Below the pieces are notes generated by a model. It was not told the DNA's origin, did not search any database, and saw only the letters and a program-made list of their open reading frames with translations. From assembly GCF_900113315.1 (NCBI RefSeq), contig NZ_FOZG01000001.1:868001-932000 (forward strand): a stretch of 64,000 nucleotides of DNA. The letters are read 5' to 3'. The number at the start of each line of letters is the position of its first letter. Positions within the stretch are counted from its first letter, which is position 1. Below are positions 1 to 9,300 of the stretch, one piece after another. The position numbers and the translations under genes were made by a program. This stretch comes from Sphingomonas jatrophae. GTDB lineage: Bacteria > Pseudomonadota > Alphaproteobacteria > Sphingomonadales > Sphingomonadaceae.

Positions 1-650
1 TGGCTGGCCGCCTCACCCACCAGATCGCGTTCGCTCTCGTAGAGCGGGGTGGCGCGATCGTACCGGAGCGACAGGTTCTGCCGCGTGCCGTCGCGGATGC
101 GGAGCAGGCCGGCGTCGCCGCGCTGCGTGCTGCGGCCGCCCTCGGTGGCGAGGCCGCCCTGCCCTTCCACCGTCACCGCCCGGAAACGGCGGCGCAGCAC
201 CACGTTGACCACCTTCTGCGTCGGCCGGTAGCCATATTTCAGCGCCACCTCCTCGGGCAGGATCTCCACGCGCTGGATCGCCTCGGTCGGGATGTCGCGG
301 ATCTCGGCAAAGCCGGAGATGCGACGGCCACCCAGCAGCACCACCGGCCCCTCGCCGCCACGCCCCTGTACGCTGCCCGTCTGCGGCGCGAGTTCGGCCA
401 GCAGCTCGCTCAGCGAGCTAACACCGTAGGAGCGGATGTCCGCCCCGTTCAGCGTCACTTCCGGCGCGATGTCGCCGACGACGCTGCCTTCGGGCTTGCG
501 ACCGGTGACGACCACCTCCTCGGCCATCTCCTCGGCACCGCCACCCGCTTCCTCCGGCATGGGCTGCCCGGCCAGGTCGGGCGCCTGCGCCGCGGCGAGC
601 GCGGAGGCGGAGCAGAGCAAGGCGGCGGCAAGAGCGTGCAAGCGGGACAT
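1..650 (-). CDS. TonB-dependent receptor, N-terminal part (cut by left window edge)
   Basis: Reading the minus strand from the ATG at 650 gives a short cleavable signal peptide (MSRLHALAAALLCSASALAA, then AQAP), a TonB-box-like stretch (EEVVVTGRKP) and a plug domain with VVLLGGRRISGF and IPTEAIQRVEILPEEVALKYG. This is the usual plug signature of sphingomonad outer-membrane receptors. About 216 codons are present and the beta-barrel lies outside the window. The family transports large substrates across the outer membrane with TonB energy; the substrate cannot be read from this part. It diverges from cobU across a 214-bp gap, but nothing in the plug marks it as a corrinoid receptor. Confidence 0.85.
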   Translation of the reverse strand, partial: MSRLHALAAALLCSASALAAAQAPDLAGQPMPEEAGGGAEEMAEEVVVTGRKPEGSVVGDIAPEVTLNGADIRSYGVSSLSELLAELAPQTGSVQGRGGEGPVVLLGGRRISGFAEIRDIPTEAIQRVEILPEEVALKYGYRPTQKVVNVVLRRRFRAVTVEGQGGLATEGGRSTQRGDAGLLRIRDGTRQNLSLRYDRATPLYESERDLVGEAAS

Positions 651-864
651 GGACTTCCTGTCTGGCGGGGCTGACCGCGCCCCCTTTTGGCCCGGCGCGA
701 TCCGGCTAAAGCGCAGGCCCTGCTGCAAGATGTTGGTTTCGACACATAAGCGTCAGGGCCGTAACGGTTCCGTCGCGGCCGCGCCTTTGCGGCCGTCTAC
801 CAAGCAAGATAAACCCCGCCTCCGCACCTCTACGCGCGGCCACCGCCACGCGCTATGCGGCGGC

Positions 865-1395
865 ATGACGAACACGTCCCGCACCCTCCTCGTCCTCGGC
901 GGCGCCCGTTCGGGCAAGAGCCGCCATGCGCAGCGGCTGGCGGAAGCGGGTGGCGGCGCGCGGCTCTTCTTCGCCACGGCGCAGGCCTATGACGACGAGA
1001 TGCGCGAGCGGATCGCGCGCCACCAGGCGGATCGCAATGCGAGCTGGACGACGGTGGAGGCGCCGATCGACCTGCCTGCTGCGATGCGCGCGGAGGATGC
1101 GGGCGGCCGCGTGCTGCTCGTCGACTGCCTGACGCTGTGGCTGTCCAACCTGCTGCTGGCCGACGCGGATCTTGAAGCCGCTGGAGACGATCTGATCGCA
1201 GCGGTGGAGCAGGCGCAGGCGCGCATCATCCTCGTCTCCAACGAAGTCGGCTTCGGCATCGTGCCGGACAATGCGCTCGCCCGCCGCTTCCGCGATGCGG
1301 CCGGCCGGCTCAACCAGCGGCTCGCCGCGGCATGCGATGCAGTGGATCTGGTGGTCGCCGGCCTGCCGCTGCGGCTGAAGGGTGGTCAGCTATAG
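865..1395 (+). CDS. cobU: Bifunctional adenosylcobinamide kinase / adenosylcobinamide-phosphate guanylyltransferase (CobU/CobP)
   Basis: This 176-residue protein matches the CobU/CobP family in length and motifs. It has a Walker A loop GGARSGKS near residues 10-17, FFATAQAYDDEM, RIARHQADR with the histidine position used for guanylylation, LLVDCLTLWLSN and VSNEVGFGIVP. The enzyme phosphorylates adenosylcobinamide and transfers GMP to it in the lower part of cobalamin assembly. I chose the ATG at 865. A longer in-frame extension upstream is low-complexity and overlaps the opposite receptor gene. No other cob gene of this branch is adjacent. It ends tail-to-tail with the molybdoenzyme gene, overlapping by 10 bp. 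Confidence 0.93.
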   Translation: MTNTSRTLLVLGGARSGKSRHAQRLAEAGGGARLFFATAQAYDDEMRERIARHQADRNASWTTVEAPIDLPAAMRAEDAGGRVLLVDCLTLWLSNLLLADADLEAAGDDLIAAVEQAQARIILVSNEVGFGIVPDNALARRFRDAAGRLNQRLAAACDAVDLVVAGLPLRLKGGQL

Positions 1396-2042
1396 CGTTC
1401 CTCGGCCCACGGATCACCGCGCATGTGGTAGCCGTTGACCTCCCAGAAACCGGGCCGATCGGCGCCGAGCAGCTCGATCGCGCTGATCCACTTGGCGCTT
1501 TTCCAGAAATAGAGGTGCGGGATCACCAGCCGCGCCGGGCCGCCATGCTCGCGCGTGAGCGGACGGCCCTGCCAGCCATGCGCCAGCAGTGCGTCTTCGG
1601 CGGCGAAGTCAGCCAGGGGAACGTTGGTGGTGTAGCCGTCATATCCGTGCAGCAGCGCGTGCGTCGCCTCATCCCTCGGGCCGACCAGATCGAGCAGGGT
1701 ACGCGTCGACACGCCCGCCCAGTCGTTATCGTACCGGGACCAGCTGGTGACGCAGTGGATGTCGCTGCGGGATTTCACCTGCGGCAGCGCCATCAGCCCC
1801 GCCCAGTCGAGCGTCACCGGTCGTTCCACCATGCCGCCGATCTTCAGACGCCATCGTTCGTGCGAGACATCGGGCTGGCGACCGAGATCGAGCACGGGCC
1901 AGTTCTTGACGAGGTGCTGGCCGGGGGGCAGCCGCTCGCCGGCCGCGCGCACCGGAGCCTGCGCGAGAAAGCGCCCCTCTTGCGCCCATTTCTGCTTGGT
2001 GCGGGTCAGCTTGCTGTCGGGCGGGGGCGCGGCTTCGTCCAT
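1386..2042 (-). CDS. Sulfite oxidase-like (molybdopterin-dependent) oxidoreductase
   Basis: The 218-residue protein carries a single Oxidored_molyb-type domain. Visible motifs include PVLDLGRQPD, WRLKIGG, DIHCVTSWSRYDN with the candidate molybdenum-ligating cysteine, THALLHGYDGYTTN, GGPARLVIPHLYFWKSAKW and a C-terminal GFWEVNGYHMRGDPW. These are typical of the short cytosolic sulfite-oxidase-like proteins. There is no Tat or Sec signal and no heme domain, so the substrate and electron partner are unknown. The start at 2042 is supported by AGAGGAG just upstream. The same frame stays open much further upstream, but that extension runs antisense through the hemerythrin gene and is spurious. Confidence 0.85.
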   Translation of the reverse strand: MDEAAPPPDSKLTRTKQKWAQEGRFLAQAPVRAAGERLPPGQHLVKNWPVLDLGRQPDVSHERWRLKIGGMVERPVTLDWAGLMALPQVKSRSDIHCVTSWSRYDNDWAGVSTRTLLDLVGPRDEATHALLHGYDGYTTNVPLADFAAEDALLAHGWQGRPLTREHGGPARLVIPHLYFWKSAKWISAIELLGADRPGFWEVNGYHMRGDPWAEERYS

Positions 2043-2156
2043 CTGCGGCTCCTCTGGCGGCACGGCGCCGTAACGGCATTTTCGTAGGTAAAGCGGGAAC
2101 TTGCGCGCGCGCCAAGCACTGATTCCGACATCACGAGCAAGACTGGAGAGCAGGCG

Positions 2157-2699
2157 ATGTCGTTTATGGACAGGGTGATCGGCGCGCTGACGCCGCCCGA
2201 AAGCGACGAGACGCGCATGGAAGCCCGCGCCAGCGCGCGCCGGCAGGCGATCGGCGGCGACTGGCTGGCGCTCGTCCTCGATCACCATGAGCAAATCGAA
2301 GCGGCGTTCGCGGCGGTGAAGGCTGCACCCGACGCCTCCAGCGCGCGGGCCGAGCAGAAGAAGTTGGCGCTGCTGCTCAACGGCCACGCCATGGCCGAGG
2401 AAGCGGTGCTCTATCCCGAGATGGCGGACAGCGGCCACAAGGGCCATGCCGGCATGGCCTATGAAGAACAGGCGATGACCAAGGTGCAGCTGGCGCTGCT
2501 CGACAAGCTGGAGCCGCTGACCAAGGATTATTACGACAAGCTCGAGCATATCCGCGGTGCCGTCACCCACCACATGTATCAGGAAGAGAGCAGCTGGTTC
2601 CTCGACCTGAAGCGCGAGGTTCCGGGCAGCCGTCAGGCGGTGCTGGCCGATCGCTACAAGGAAGAGGTGCACCGCTACGCCCCCGATCTGCTCGCCTGA
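2157..2699 (+). CDS. Hemerythrin-like (HHE cation-binding) protein
   Basis: The 180-residue helical protein has the spaced histidine/glutamate pattern of the HHE family: LDHHEQIEAAF, LLLNGHAMAEEAVLYPE, a GHAGMAYEE segment and THHMYQEESSWF. These residues would form a non-heme di-iron site binding oxygen or nitric oxide. Proteins of this family are often linked to redox or nitrosative stress, but the role here is inference. There is no signal peptide, so it is cytosolic. It diverges from the molybdoenzyme gene over a 114-bp gap. The lactonase-type gene follows 10 bp later and is probably co-transcribed. Confidence 0.85.
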   Translation: MSFMDRVIGALTPPESDETRMEARASARRQAIGGDWLALVLDHHEQIEAAFAAVKAAPDASSARAEQKKLALLLNGHAMAEEAVLYPEMADSGHKGHAGMAYEEQAMTKVQLALLDKLEPLTKDYYDKLEHIRGAVTHHMYQEESSWFLDLKREVPGSRQAVLADRYKEEVHRYAPDLLA

Positions 2700-2709
2700 G
2701 CGGACCCCC

Positions 2710-3723
2710 GTGGCGGAGGGCGGCTGCGCGCTGCTCGTCGGCACCTATGACCGGCTGGGCGGCAGCGGCGTGGTGCCGCTGACGCTGACTGCCGACGACC
2801 GGCTAATCGTAGGCGAGCCGATGTCGCAGGCGCGGAATGCTTCCTGGTGGGTGCCCGCTGGCGACCTGATCCTTGCCGTGGACGAGCAGGATCAGGGCGA
2901 GATCGCCGCCTTCGCCACAGCCGATTGGGAGCCGCGCTTCCGGCGGTCGTCAGGCGGTGCCGCGCCGTGCCATCTTGCCTTCGATCCCGCCACACGCAAG
3001 CTCGCCGTCGCCAATTACGAGAGCGGAAGCGTCACGCTGTTCCGGCTGGACGAGGCGGGCCGACCCACCCGCCTCGGCATGGCCTTGCTCACTGGCCATG
3101 GGCCGCATGCCGAGCGACAGGCCGGCCCGCATGCGCACTGGGTCGGCTTCGCCGATAGCGGGCGGCGGTTGCATCTGGTCGACCTTGGGGCGGATCGCAT
3201 CCTATCCTTTACTGTCGATCCGGAGCGCGGCCTTGGCCAGCCCGCAACCGCATGGCATGCGCCGGCCGGGTCGGGGCCGCGGCACCTGGCCTTCCTGCCC
3301 GGCACCGATCTGGCCGTCCTCGCCAGCGAACTCGCCTCCACGCTGACGATGCTCCGCCGCACCGGTCCGGACGGCTATGAGGCCGTGCAGACGCTCACCA
3401 GCCTCCCGCCGGATGCGGGCGAGAGCCTGATTGGCGCCATCCTCACCACCGAAGCGGGCGATCGCATCCACGTCAGCAATCGCGGGCATGACAGCATCGC
3501 GACCTTTGCGCTGGAGGGCGGGCAGCTCCGGCTGCTCGGCCATGTGCCGAGCGGGGGCGCCATGCCCCGCCACCTGCTGCTGCTCAAGGAACGCGCCCGC
3601 CTGCTCGCCGCCAACGAGGAAGGGGGTGGCGTCACCCTGTTCGCGGTCGGGCCGGACGGGACGCTGCGCTCCCTGCCCGCACGCGCGGACATAGCGGGCC
3701 CGGTCTTTCTGGACCGCGCCTGA
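2710..3723 (+). CDS. Lactonase family protein (6-phosphogluconolactonase-like beta-propeller)
   Basis: The 337-residue protein begins with GTG at 2710 (mature N-terminus VAEGGCALLVGTYD). It has the seven-bladed propeller pattern of the YbhE/Pgl-type lactonase family: LLVGTYDRLGGSGV, APCHLAFDPATRKLAVANY, PHAHWVGFADSGRRLHLVDLG and GSGPRHLAFLPG. Some members hydrolyse 6-phosphogluconolactone; others in this family have different or unknown lactone substrates. It is 10 bp downstream of the hemerythrin-like gene with no room for a promoter. It converges on the efflux outer-membrane gene with only 4 bp between stops. The family call is firm; the substrate is not. Confidence 0.85.
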   Translation: MAEGGCALLVGTYDRLGGSGVVPLTLTADDRLIVGEPMSQARNASWWVPAGDLILAVDEQDQGEIAAFATADWEPRFRRSSGGAAPCHLAFDPATRKLAVANYESGSVTLFRLDEAGRPTRLGMALLTGHGPHAERQAGPHAHWVGFADSGRRLHLVDLGADRILSFTVDPERGLGQPATAWHAPAGSGPRHLAFLPGTDLAVLASELASTLTMLRRTGPDGYEAVQTLTSLPPDAGESLIGAILTTEAGDRIHVSNRGHDSIATFALEGGQLRLLGHVPSGGAMPRHLLLLKERARLLAANEEGGGVTLFAVGPDGTLRSLPARADIAGPVFLDRA

Positions 3724-3727
3724 CGCC

Positions 3728-5143
3728 TCAGCCCGCTACCGCGCCGAAACCGCCGCCCAGCGCCCGCACCAGCGCGACGGCCGCCTGCAACCGGCTGGTC
3801 TGCAACAGGATCGCACTCCGCTCGGCATCGAGCGCCGCGGTCTGCGCCGTGACCACTTCGAGATAGTCCGACGCGCCATCGCGGTAACGGACGAGCGCCA
3901 GCGCCTCGGTACGCGCCGCCGCACTTGCCGCCGCGCGCTGGTCGACCGAGGCCTGGGCCAGCAGACGCGCCGCGGCGATCGCATCCTCCACCTCACGGAA
4001 GGCCGTCAGCACCGTGCCGCGATACTCTGCCGCCGCCTCGTCAAATTGCGCCCGGCTGATCCGCACCTGCGCGCGCCGCCGTCCGCCATCGAACAACGCG
4101 AGCACCGCCTGCGCAGGCCCCAGCGCCCAGAAGGTTGCCGGATTGCTGAGCAGCGCGCCGCTGGTCGCGTCGAAGCCCGCCGCGCCGCCGAGCGTGAGTG
4201 TCGGGAAGAAGGCTGCGCGCGCCACGCCGATCCGGGCATTGGCGGCGAAGATGCGCCGCTCCGCTTGCGCAACGTCGGGCCGGCGCTGGAGCAGTTCGGA
4301 CGGGAGGCCCGGCGGCACCAGCGGCGGCGGCGCCAGCCCGTCCCGCGCAGCGAGGCTGAAGCTGGATGGCACCTCGCCCACCAGCGCGGCGATCTGATGC
4401 TCCAGTGCGGCGCGGCGATTGACCACCTCCGCGATCCGGGCACGCGCATCGGACAGCAATGTCTGCGCGCGGCTGACGTCCAAGCCGCTGGCGATGCCGC
4501 CGTCGTGGCGCGTGACGGTGAGCTGATGCGCGCGGGCGAAGGCCGAGACGGTGCGATCGAGCAAGGCGCGCTCGGCATCGAGACCGCGGAGCCTGACATA
4601 AGCATCCGCCAGCTGCGCCTGCAGGCTCAGCCGCACGTCCGCCAGATCGGCCGCGCTTGCCTGCGCGTCCGCGCGTGCGGCCCGCACCGAGTTGCGGATG
4701 CGGCCCCACAGATCGACCTCGTAGGCGAGCTGCGCGCCCACGGTGAACTCGTTGAAGGTCGCACTGCTGCCCGCCAGCGGCCGCCGCGCGGACAGCCGGT
4801 CCCGCTCGGCCGACGCAGCGGCGCTGACCTGTGGGGCGAGATCGGCCGCCTCCACCCCGACCTGCGCACGCGCCTGTTCGTAGCGGGCGAGCGCGGCGGC
4901 CAGCGTGGGGCTCGCCCGCTCCACGCGCGCCTCAAGCGCGTCGAGCACCGGATCGTCGAACAGCCGCCACCATGCGCCGCCACCCGCCGCCTGCGGCCGC
5001 GCGGGCGCCCAGCCCGCGGGCACAACCGGCGCGGCTTCCTTATAGTCGGCCGGAACAGCGGTGATGGGCGGGCGATAGTCGGGTGCGGCAGAGCAACCCG
5101 CCAGCGCGATCAGCGCGGCGGCCGCGACGTCACGCCTTGCCAT
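3728..5143 (-). CDS. RND efflux outer-membrane lipoprotein, NodT family
   Basis: The 471-residue protein starts MARRDVAAAALIALAGC, a lipoprotein signal with a LAGC lipobox, followed by the outer-membrane factor repeat pattern (PDYRPP, WWRLFDDPVLDALEARV, LAAALARYEQARAQVGV, LPSELLQRRPDVAQAERRI). It would form the trimeric channel of a tripartite pump. I set the start at the ATG at 5143, because the in-frame upstream extension lacks a signal sequence and lies inside the adaptor gene. It overlaps the adaptor by 14 bp, so it is the last gene of the permease-adaptor-channel operon. The exported compound is unknown. Confidence 0.92.
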   Translation of the reverse strand: MARRDVAAAALIALAGCSAAPDYRPPITAVPADYKEAAPVVPAGWAPARPQAAGGGAWWRLFDDPVLDALEARVERASPTLAAALARYEQARAQVGVEAADLAPQVSAAASAERDRLSARRPLAGSSATFNEFTVGAQLAYEVDLWGRIRNSVRAARADAQASAADLADVRLSLQAQLADAYVRLRGLDAERALLDRTVSAFARAHQLTVTRHDGGIASGLDVSRAQTLLSDARARIAEVVNRRAALEHQIAALVGEVPSSFSLAARDGLAPPPLVPPGLPSELLQRRPDVAQAERRIFAANARIGVARAAFFPTLTLGGAAGFDATSGALLSNPATFWALGPAQAVLALFDGGRRRAQVRISRAQFDEAAAEYRGTVLTAFREVEDAIAAARLLAQASVDQRAAASAAARTEALALVRYRDGASDYLEVVTAQTAALDAERSAILLQTSRLQAAVALVRALGGGFGAVAG

Positions 5144-6353
5144 TGCCCGCCTTCGGCTGGGCCGTATCATCCTTCGGCGCGGGGGCGGCCTGCACCCGAT
5201 CCCCGGTCTGGACCGCATCCGGCGGCATGTCGATCACGCGGTCACGAGGGGTCAGGCCCGAGCCGACCTCGATCTGGCGGCCGAGATCGCGTGCGATCGT
5301 TACCCGCTTGATCGTCACGCGGCCGCCCGCATCGACGGTGGCAACGCTGGTGCCGTCGCCACCGAACATGAGCGCGCTCGACGGAATGCGCAGCGTGCCC
5401 GCCTGCGCTGCCAGCGGGAAGCTGACCTGTGCGAAGGCGCCCGGCTTCAGCGCGCCGTCGCCATTGCCGGTCTGCAGCTCGACCAGCATCGCGCCCGAGG
5501 CATTGTCGACCGCCCCGGCCGAACGGGTCAGCACCGCATCGAAGGCGCGGCCGGGATATTCCGGCAAGGTGAGCGCCGCGTGCATCCCCTTGTGGATCTG
5601 TCCCGAATAGCCCTGCGGCACGCGCACGTAGATCCGCACGCGGTGCGCATCGGAGACGGTGAACAAGGGCTGGGCCGCGCTGGTGCCCGATACGACGAGC
5701 GCACCGATCTGCGCCGAGCGGCTGGTGACGATGCCCGCAAACGGCGCACGCAACTGGGTGAAGCCTTTCAGCGCCTCCAGCCGGCGAACATTGGCGAGGC
5801 TGGCATTGGCGACCGCGGTGCGCGCGCGGTAGTCGGCGGCGCGCTCATCCGCCTCCTGCTGCGACACGGCGTCCGCCTTGAGCAGGTTCGCCCAGCGCTT
5901 GGAAGTCGTGCCTGCGAGCGCCTGCTGCGCCAGCGTGGTCTGATAGTCGGCACGCGCCTGCGCCAGCTGCTGGTCGAGATCGGGCGCGTCAAGGATGGCG
6001 AGCGGCTGGCCGGCGCGGACATGATCGCCAATGTCCGCCAGCCAGCGGCGCAGATAGCCATTGGTGCGCGCATAGATCGCTGCGCTGTTATAGGCCTGGA
6101 TCGCGCCCGGCAGCACGAGATCGCTGTGCGCGCCAGCGGTCTCGGGCAGCACATAAGCGACGGTCATCGTGCCGGCCTGCGCCGCCTCACCGGCAAGATG
6201 CCGGTCGTTCGAGTAGCGCGAGGCGATGCCCCAGCCCGCGATAGCCAGCGCTGCGATGCCGACACCGAGGCCGATGCGCTTCAACCCGCGCAGTTCGCGG
6301 CGGTCCGCCTCGTCGTCGGGCGGGAGTGTGTCGTGGGTGGCAGGCTCAGGCAT
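5130..6353 (-). CDS. RND efflux periplasmic adaptor (membrane fusion protein)
   Basis: The 407-residue adaptor has one N-terminal membrane anchor (IGLGVGIAALAIAGWGIA, about residues 27-44). This is followed by a barrel-sandwich/lipoyl half (YARTNGYLRRWLADIGDHV), an alpha-hairpin rich in Q/A (DLDQQLAQARADYQTTLAQ) and the second lipoyl half (FTQLRAPFAGIVTSRSAQIG). Beta-barrel and membrane-proximal domains follow. It bridges the inner-membrane permease and the outer-membrane channel. It overlaps the permease stop by 8 bp and the channel start by 14 bp, which indicates one tightly coupled operon. Confidence 0.93.
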   Translation of the reverse strand: MPEPATHDTLPPDDEADRRELRGLKRIGLGVGIAALAIAGWGIASRYSNDRHLAGEAAQAGTMTVAYVLPETAGAHSDLVLPGAIQAYNSAAIYARTNGYLRRWLADIGDHVRAGQPLAILDAPDLDQQLAQARADYQTTLAQQALAGTTSKRWANLLKADAVSQQEADERAADYRARTAVANASLANVRRLEALKGFTQLRAPFAGIVTSRSAQIGALVVSGTSAAQPLFTVSDAHRVRIYVRVPQGYSGQIHKGMHAALTLPEYPGRAFDAVLTRSAGAVDNASGAMLVELQTGNGDGALKPGAFAQVSFPLAAQAGTLRIPSSALMFGGDGTSVATVDAGGRVTIKRVTIARDLGRQIEVGSGLTPRDRVIDMPPDAVQTGDRVQAAPAPKDDTAQPKAGNGKA

Positions 6354-9300
6354 AAGCGAGGTCGAGATCCCGGGCGGGCGGCGCGGTGCGCCTCTTGCGG
6401 TGGAGATAGCTGAACACGGTCGGCACGAAGAACAGGGTCGCGATCGTGGCGACGATCAGGCCGCCGATCACCGCCCGGCCGAGCGGCGCATTCTGCTCGC
6501 CTCCCTCGCCCAGGCCGATCGCCATCGGCAGCATGCCGATGATCATGGCGAGCGCGGTCATCAGCACCGGGCGGAAGCGGACCATGCCCGCCTCCATCGC
6601 CGCCTGCGCCGCATCGCCCAGCTCCGCCAGCCGCTCGCGCGCGAAGCTGACGACGAGGATCGAATTGGCGGTGGCCACGCCCATGCACATGATCGCCCCC
6701 GTCAGCGCGGGGACCGACAGCGTGGTGCCCGTCAGGAACAGGATCCACACGATGCCCGCCAGCGCACCCGGCAGCGCGGTGATGATGATGAAGGGATCGA
6801 GCCAGCTCTGGAAGTTGACGACGATCAGCAGGTAGATCAGCAGCACCGCGCCGATCAGGCCGAAGCCGAGGCCGGAGAAGGCCGTGTTCATCGTCTGATA
6901 CTGGCCGCGCAGCGTCACGGTCGTGCCCTTCGGCTTGTCCTTGTCGAAACGGTCGATCACCTTCTGCACGTCCGCCGCCACCGCGCCGAGATCGCGGTCC
7001 TGCGGGGCTGCATAGATGTCGAGCACGGGCATGATGTTATAGTGGCTGACCACCGGATTGGTGTTGGTCCGGTAGATGCGGCCGAGCCCCCCCAGCACCT
7101 GCGTCGCGGCATTGGCGCCTGACACCGGCACCGCCGACAGCGCGTTCAGCGAACCCAGCTGATATTCGGGCGTCTGCGCCACGACCGGGTAGGAGACGCC
7201 ATTTTCCGGATTGAGGAAAAAGACGGGTGCGGTCTGCGACGTGCCGGCGAGCGAACTGGCCAGGCTGTTGGTCACATCCCGCTCGGTCAGCCCATATTGG
7301 CCGATGCGCGTGCGATCGATGTCGACGTTGAGCTGCGGATAGCGCGCGGTCTGCTGAAGCCGCACGTCGGCGAGGCCGGGCACGCGGCGGAGTTCGCGCA
7401 GCAGCCGCTCGGCAAAAGCAGCGTTGGCGACGGCGTTCTTGCCGGCGATCTGCACGTCGATCGGCGACGGCGCGCCGAAGTTCAGGATCTGGCTGGTGAT
7501 ATCCGCCGGCAGCATCGAGAAGGTGACGCCGGGAAAACTCTTCGGCAGCTCCCGCCGCAGCATCGCGACATGCTCCGAGGTCGGGCGATGATGCTCGGCA
7601 AGCGAGATCAGGATATCGCCGTCCTGCGGACCGATCGTGCCGCTGTTGTTGTAGACGGTGTTCAGGGCGGAGACCGGCAGGCCGATATTGTCGGCCATCC
7701 GCGCAACTTCACCCGGCCCCAGCAGCACGCGGATGCGCCGCTCGATTCGGTCGAAGATGGCGGCGCTCTCCTCGATCCGCGAGCCGACGGGCGCACGCAC
7801 GTGCAGCGTGATCTGTCCCGCATCGACTGCCGGGAAGAAGTTGCGGCCGAGGAACGGCACCAGCAGCAGCGACAGCAGCACCACCGCGACGAAGCCCGCC
7901 ATGAACGGTCGCCGCCGCCCGATCGCGAGCCCCAGCCAGCGGCCATAGCGGGCACGCACCCGCTCGAACCGCACTTCGAACGCGCGCTGGAAGCGGACGA
8001 GCGGATTGCGGGAGGGCGGCGCGGCGTGAACGTCCTCGCCCGGCTTGTGCGGCTTGAGCAGATACATCGCCATCGTCGGCACCAGCGTGCGCGACAGGAT
8101 GAACGATGCGATCATCGCGAACACGACGGACAGCGCCATCGGCACGAACAGGAAGCCGGCGACGCCGGGCAGCGCGAACATCGGCACGAACACGATGCAG
8201 ATGCACAGCAGCGACACGAAAGCGGGCGTCACGATCTGCGCCGCACCGTCGAGGATCGCCTGGACGACGCCTTTCCCCTGCTCGAGATGCCAGTTGATAT
8301 TCTCGATGGTGACGGTCGCATCATCGACGAGGATGCCTACGGCGAGCGCCAGCCCGCCCAGCGTCATCACGTTCAGCGTTTGCCCGAACGCCGCCAGCGC
8401 GGCGACCGCGGCCAGCACCGCCAGCGGGATCGACAGCGCGATGATGACGGTGGACCGCCACGAGCCGAGGAACAGCAGGATCATCAGGCTGGTCAACGCC
8501 GCGGCGATCGCGCCTTCCTTGACCACGCCGGAGACCGCCGCCTCGACGAACAGGGACTGATCGCCGATCGGCTCGATCTTCAGCGAGGCGGGCAATCCGG
8601 CTGCAAGGTCCGGAATGCGATCCTTGATCCCCTGGATGATCGCCAGCGTGGAGGTGGCGCCGTTCTTCAGGATCGTCAGCAGCACCGATCGGTGGCCATC
8701 GACATGCACAACGTTGGTCTGCGGCGCGGAGCCGTCACGGACGTGGGCGACATCGCGCATGTAGATGGTGGCGCCGTTGACCACCTTGACCGGCAGATCG
8801 TTCAGCGCCTCGACCGAGCTGGGCGCGTTGTTCAGCTTGACGCTGTACTGGAAGCTGCCGATCTTGGCGAAGCCGGCCGGGTTGATCTGGTTCTGCGCGG
8901 CGATCGCGGCCCCGACATCCTGAGCGGACAGGCCGCGCGCCTGAAGCGCGTTCGGATCGATATCGATCTGCACCTGCCGCTGCCGCCCGCCCGAGGGAAA
9001 CGGGATCGCGGCACCGGGCACAGTGACGAGCTGTGGCCGCATCTGGTTCTGCCCGATGTCGAACAGCTGCTGCTCGTTCAGGCCCGGCCCGGTCACCGCC
9101 AGCTGCACGATCGGCACCGTCGATGCGCTGTAATTGAGGATCAGCGGCGGGGTGACGCCGGGCGGCAGCTGACGCAGCACCGTCTGGCTGACGGAGGTGA
9201 CCTGCGCCGTCGCGGTGCGCACGTCCGCATTCGGTTGAAGAAACACCTTCACCACGCCGATGCCCTGGAGCGACTGGCTCTCGACATGTTCGATATCGTT

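Noticed and set aside
755-785. GGAAC on the minus strand upstream of the first TonB receptor
   Set aside because: The bases 16 bp downstream are CTTA, not CGTT, so it does not fit the EcfG consensus.
651-864. Possible cobalamin riboswitch upstream of cobU
   Set aside because: I could not find the conserved B12-box sequence or the expected helices by eye; a covariance search would settle it.
2104-2134. GGAAC upstream of the hemerythrin-like gene as a possible EcfG promoter
   Set aside because: GGAAC is present but no GTT or CGTT lies 16-17 bp downstream.
2043-2744. N-terminal extension of the sulfite-oxidase-like gene
   Set aside because: The extension runs antisense through the hemerythrin-like gene; the ATG at 2042 has a good ribosome site and gives the usual family length.
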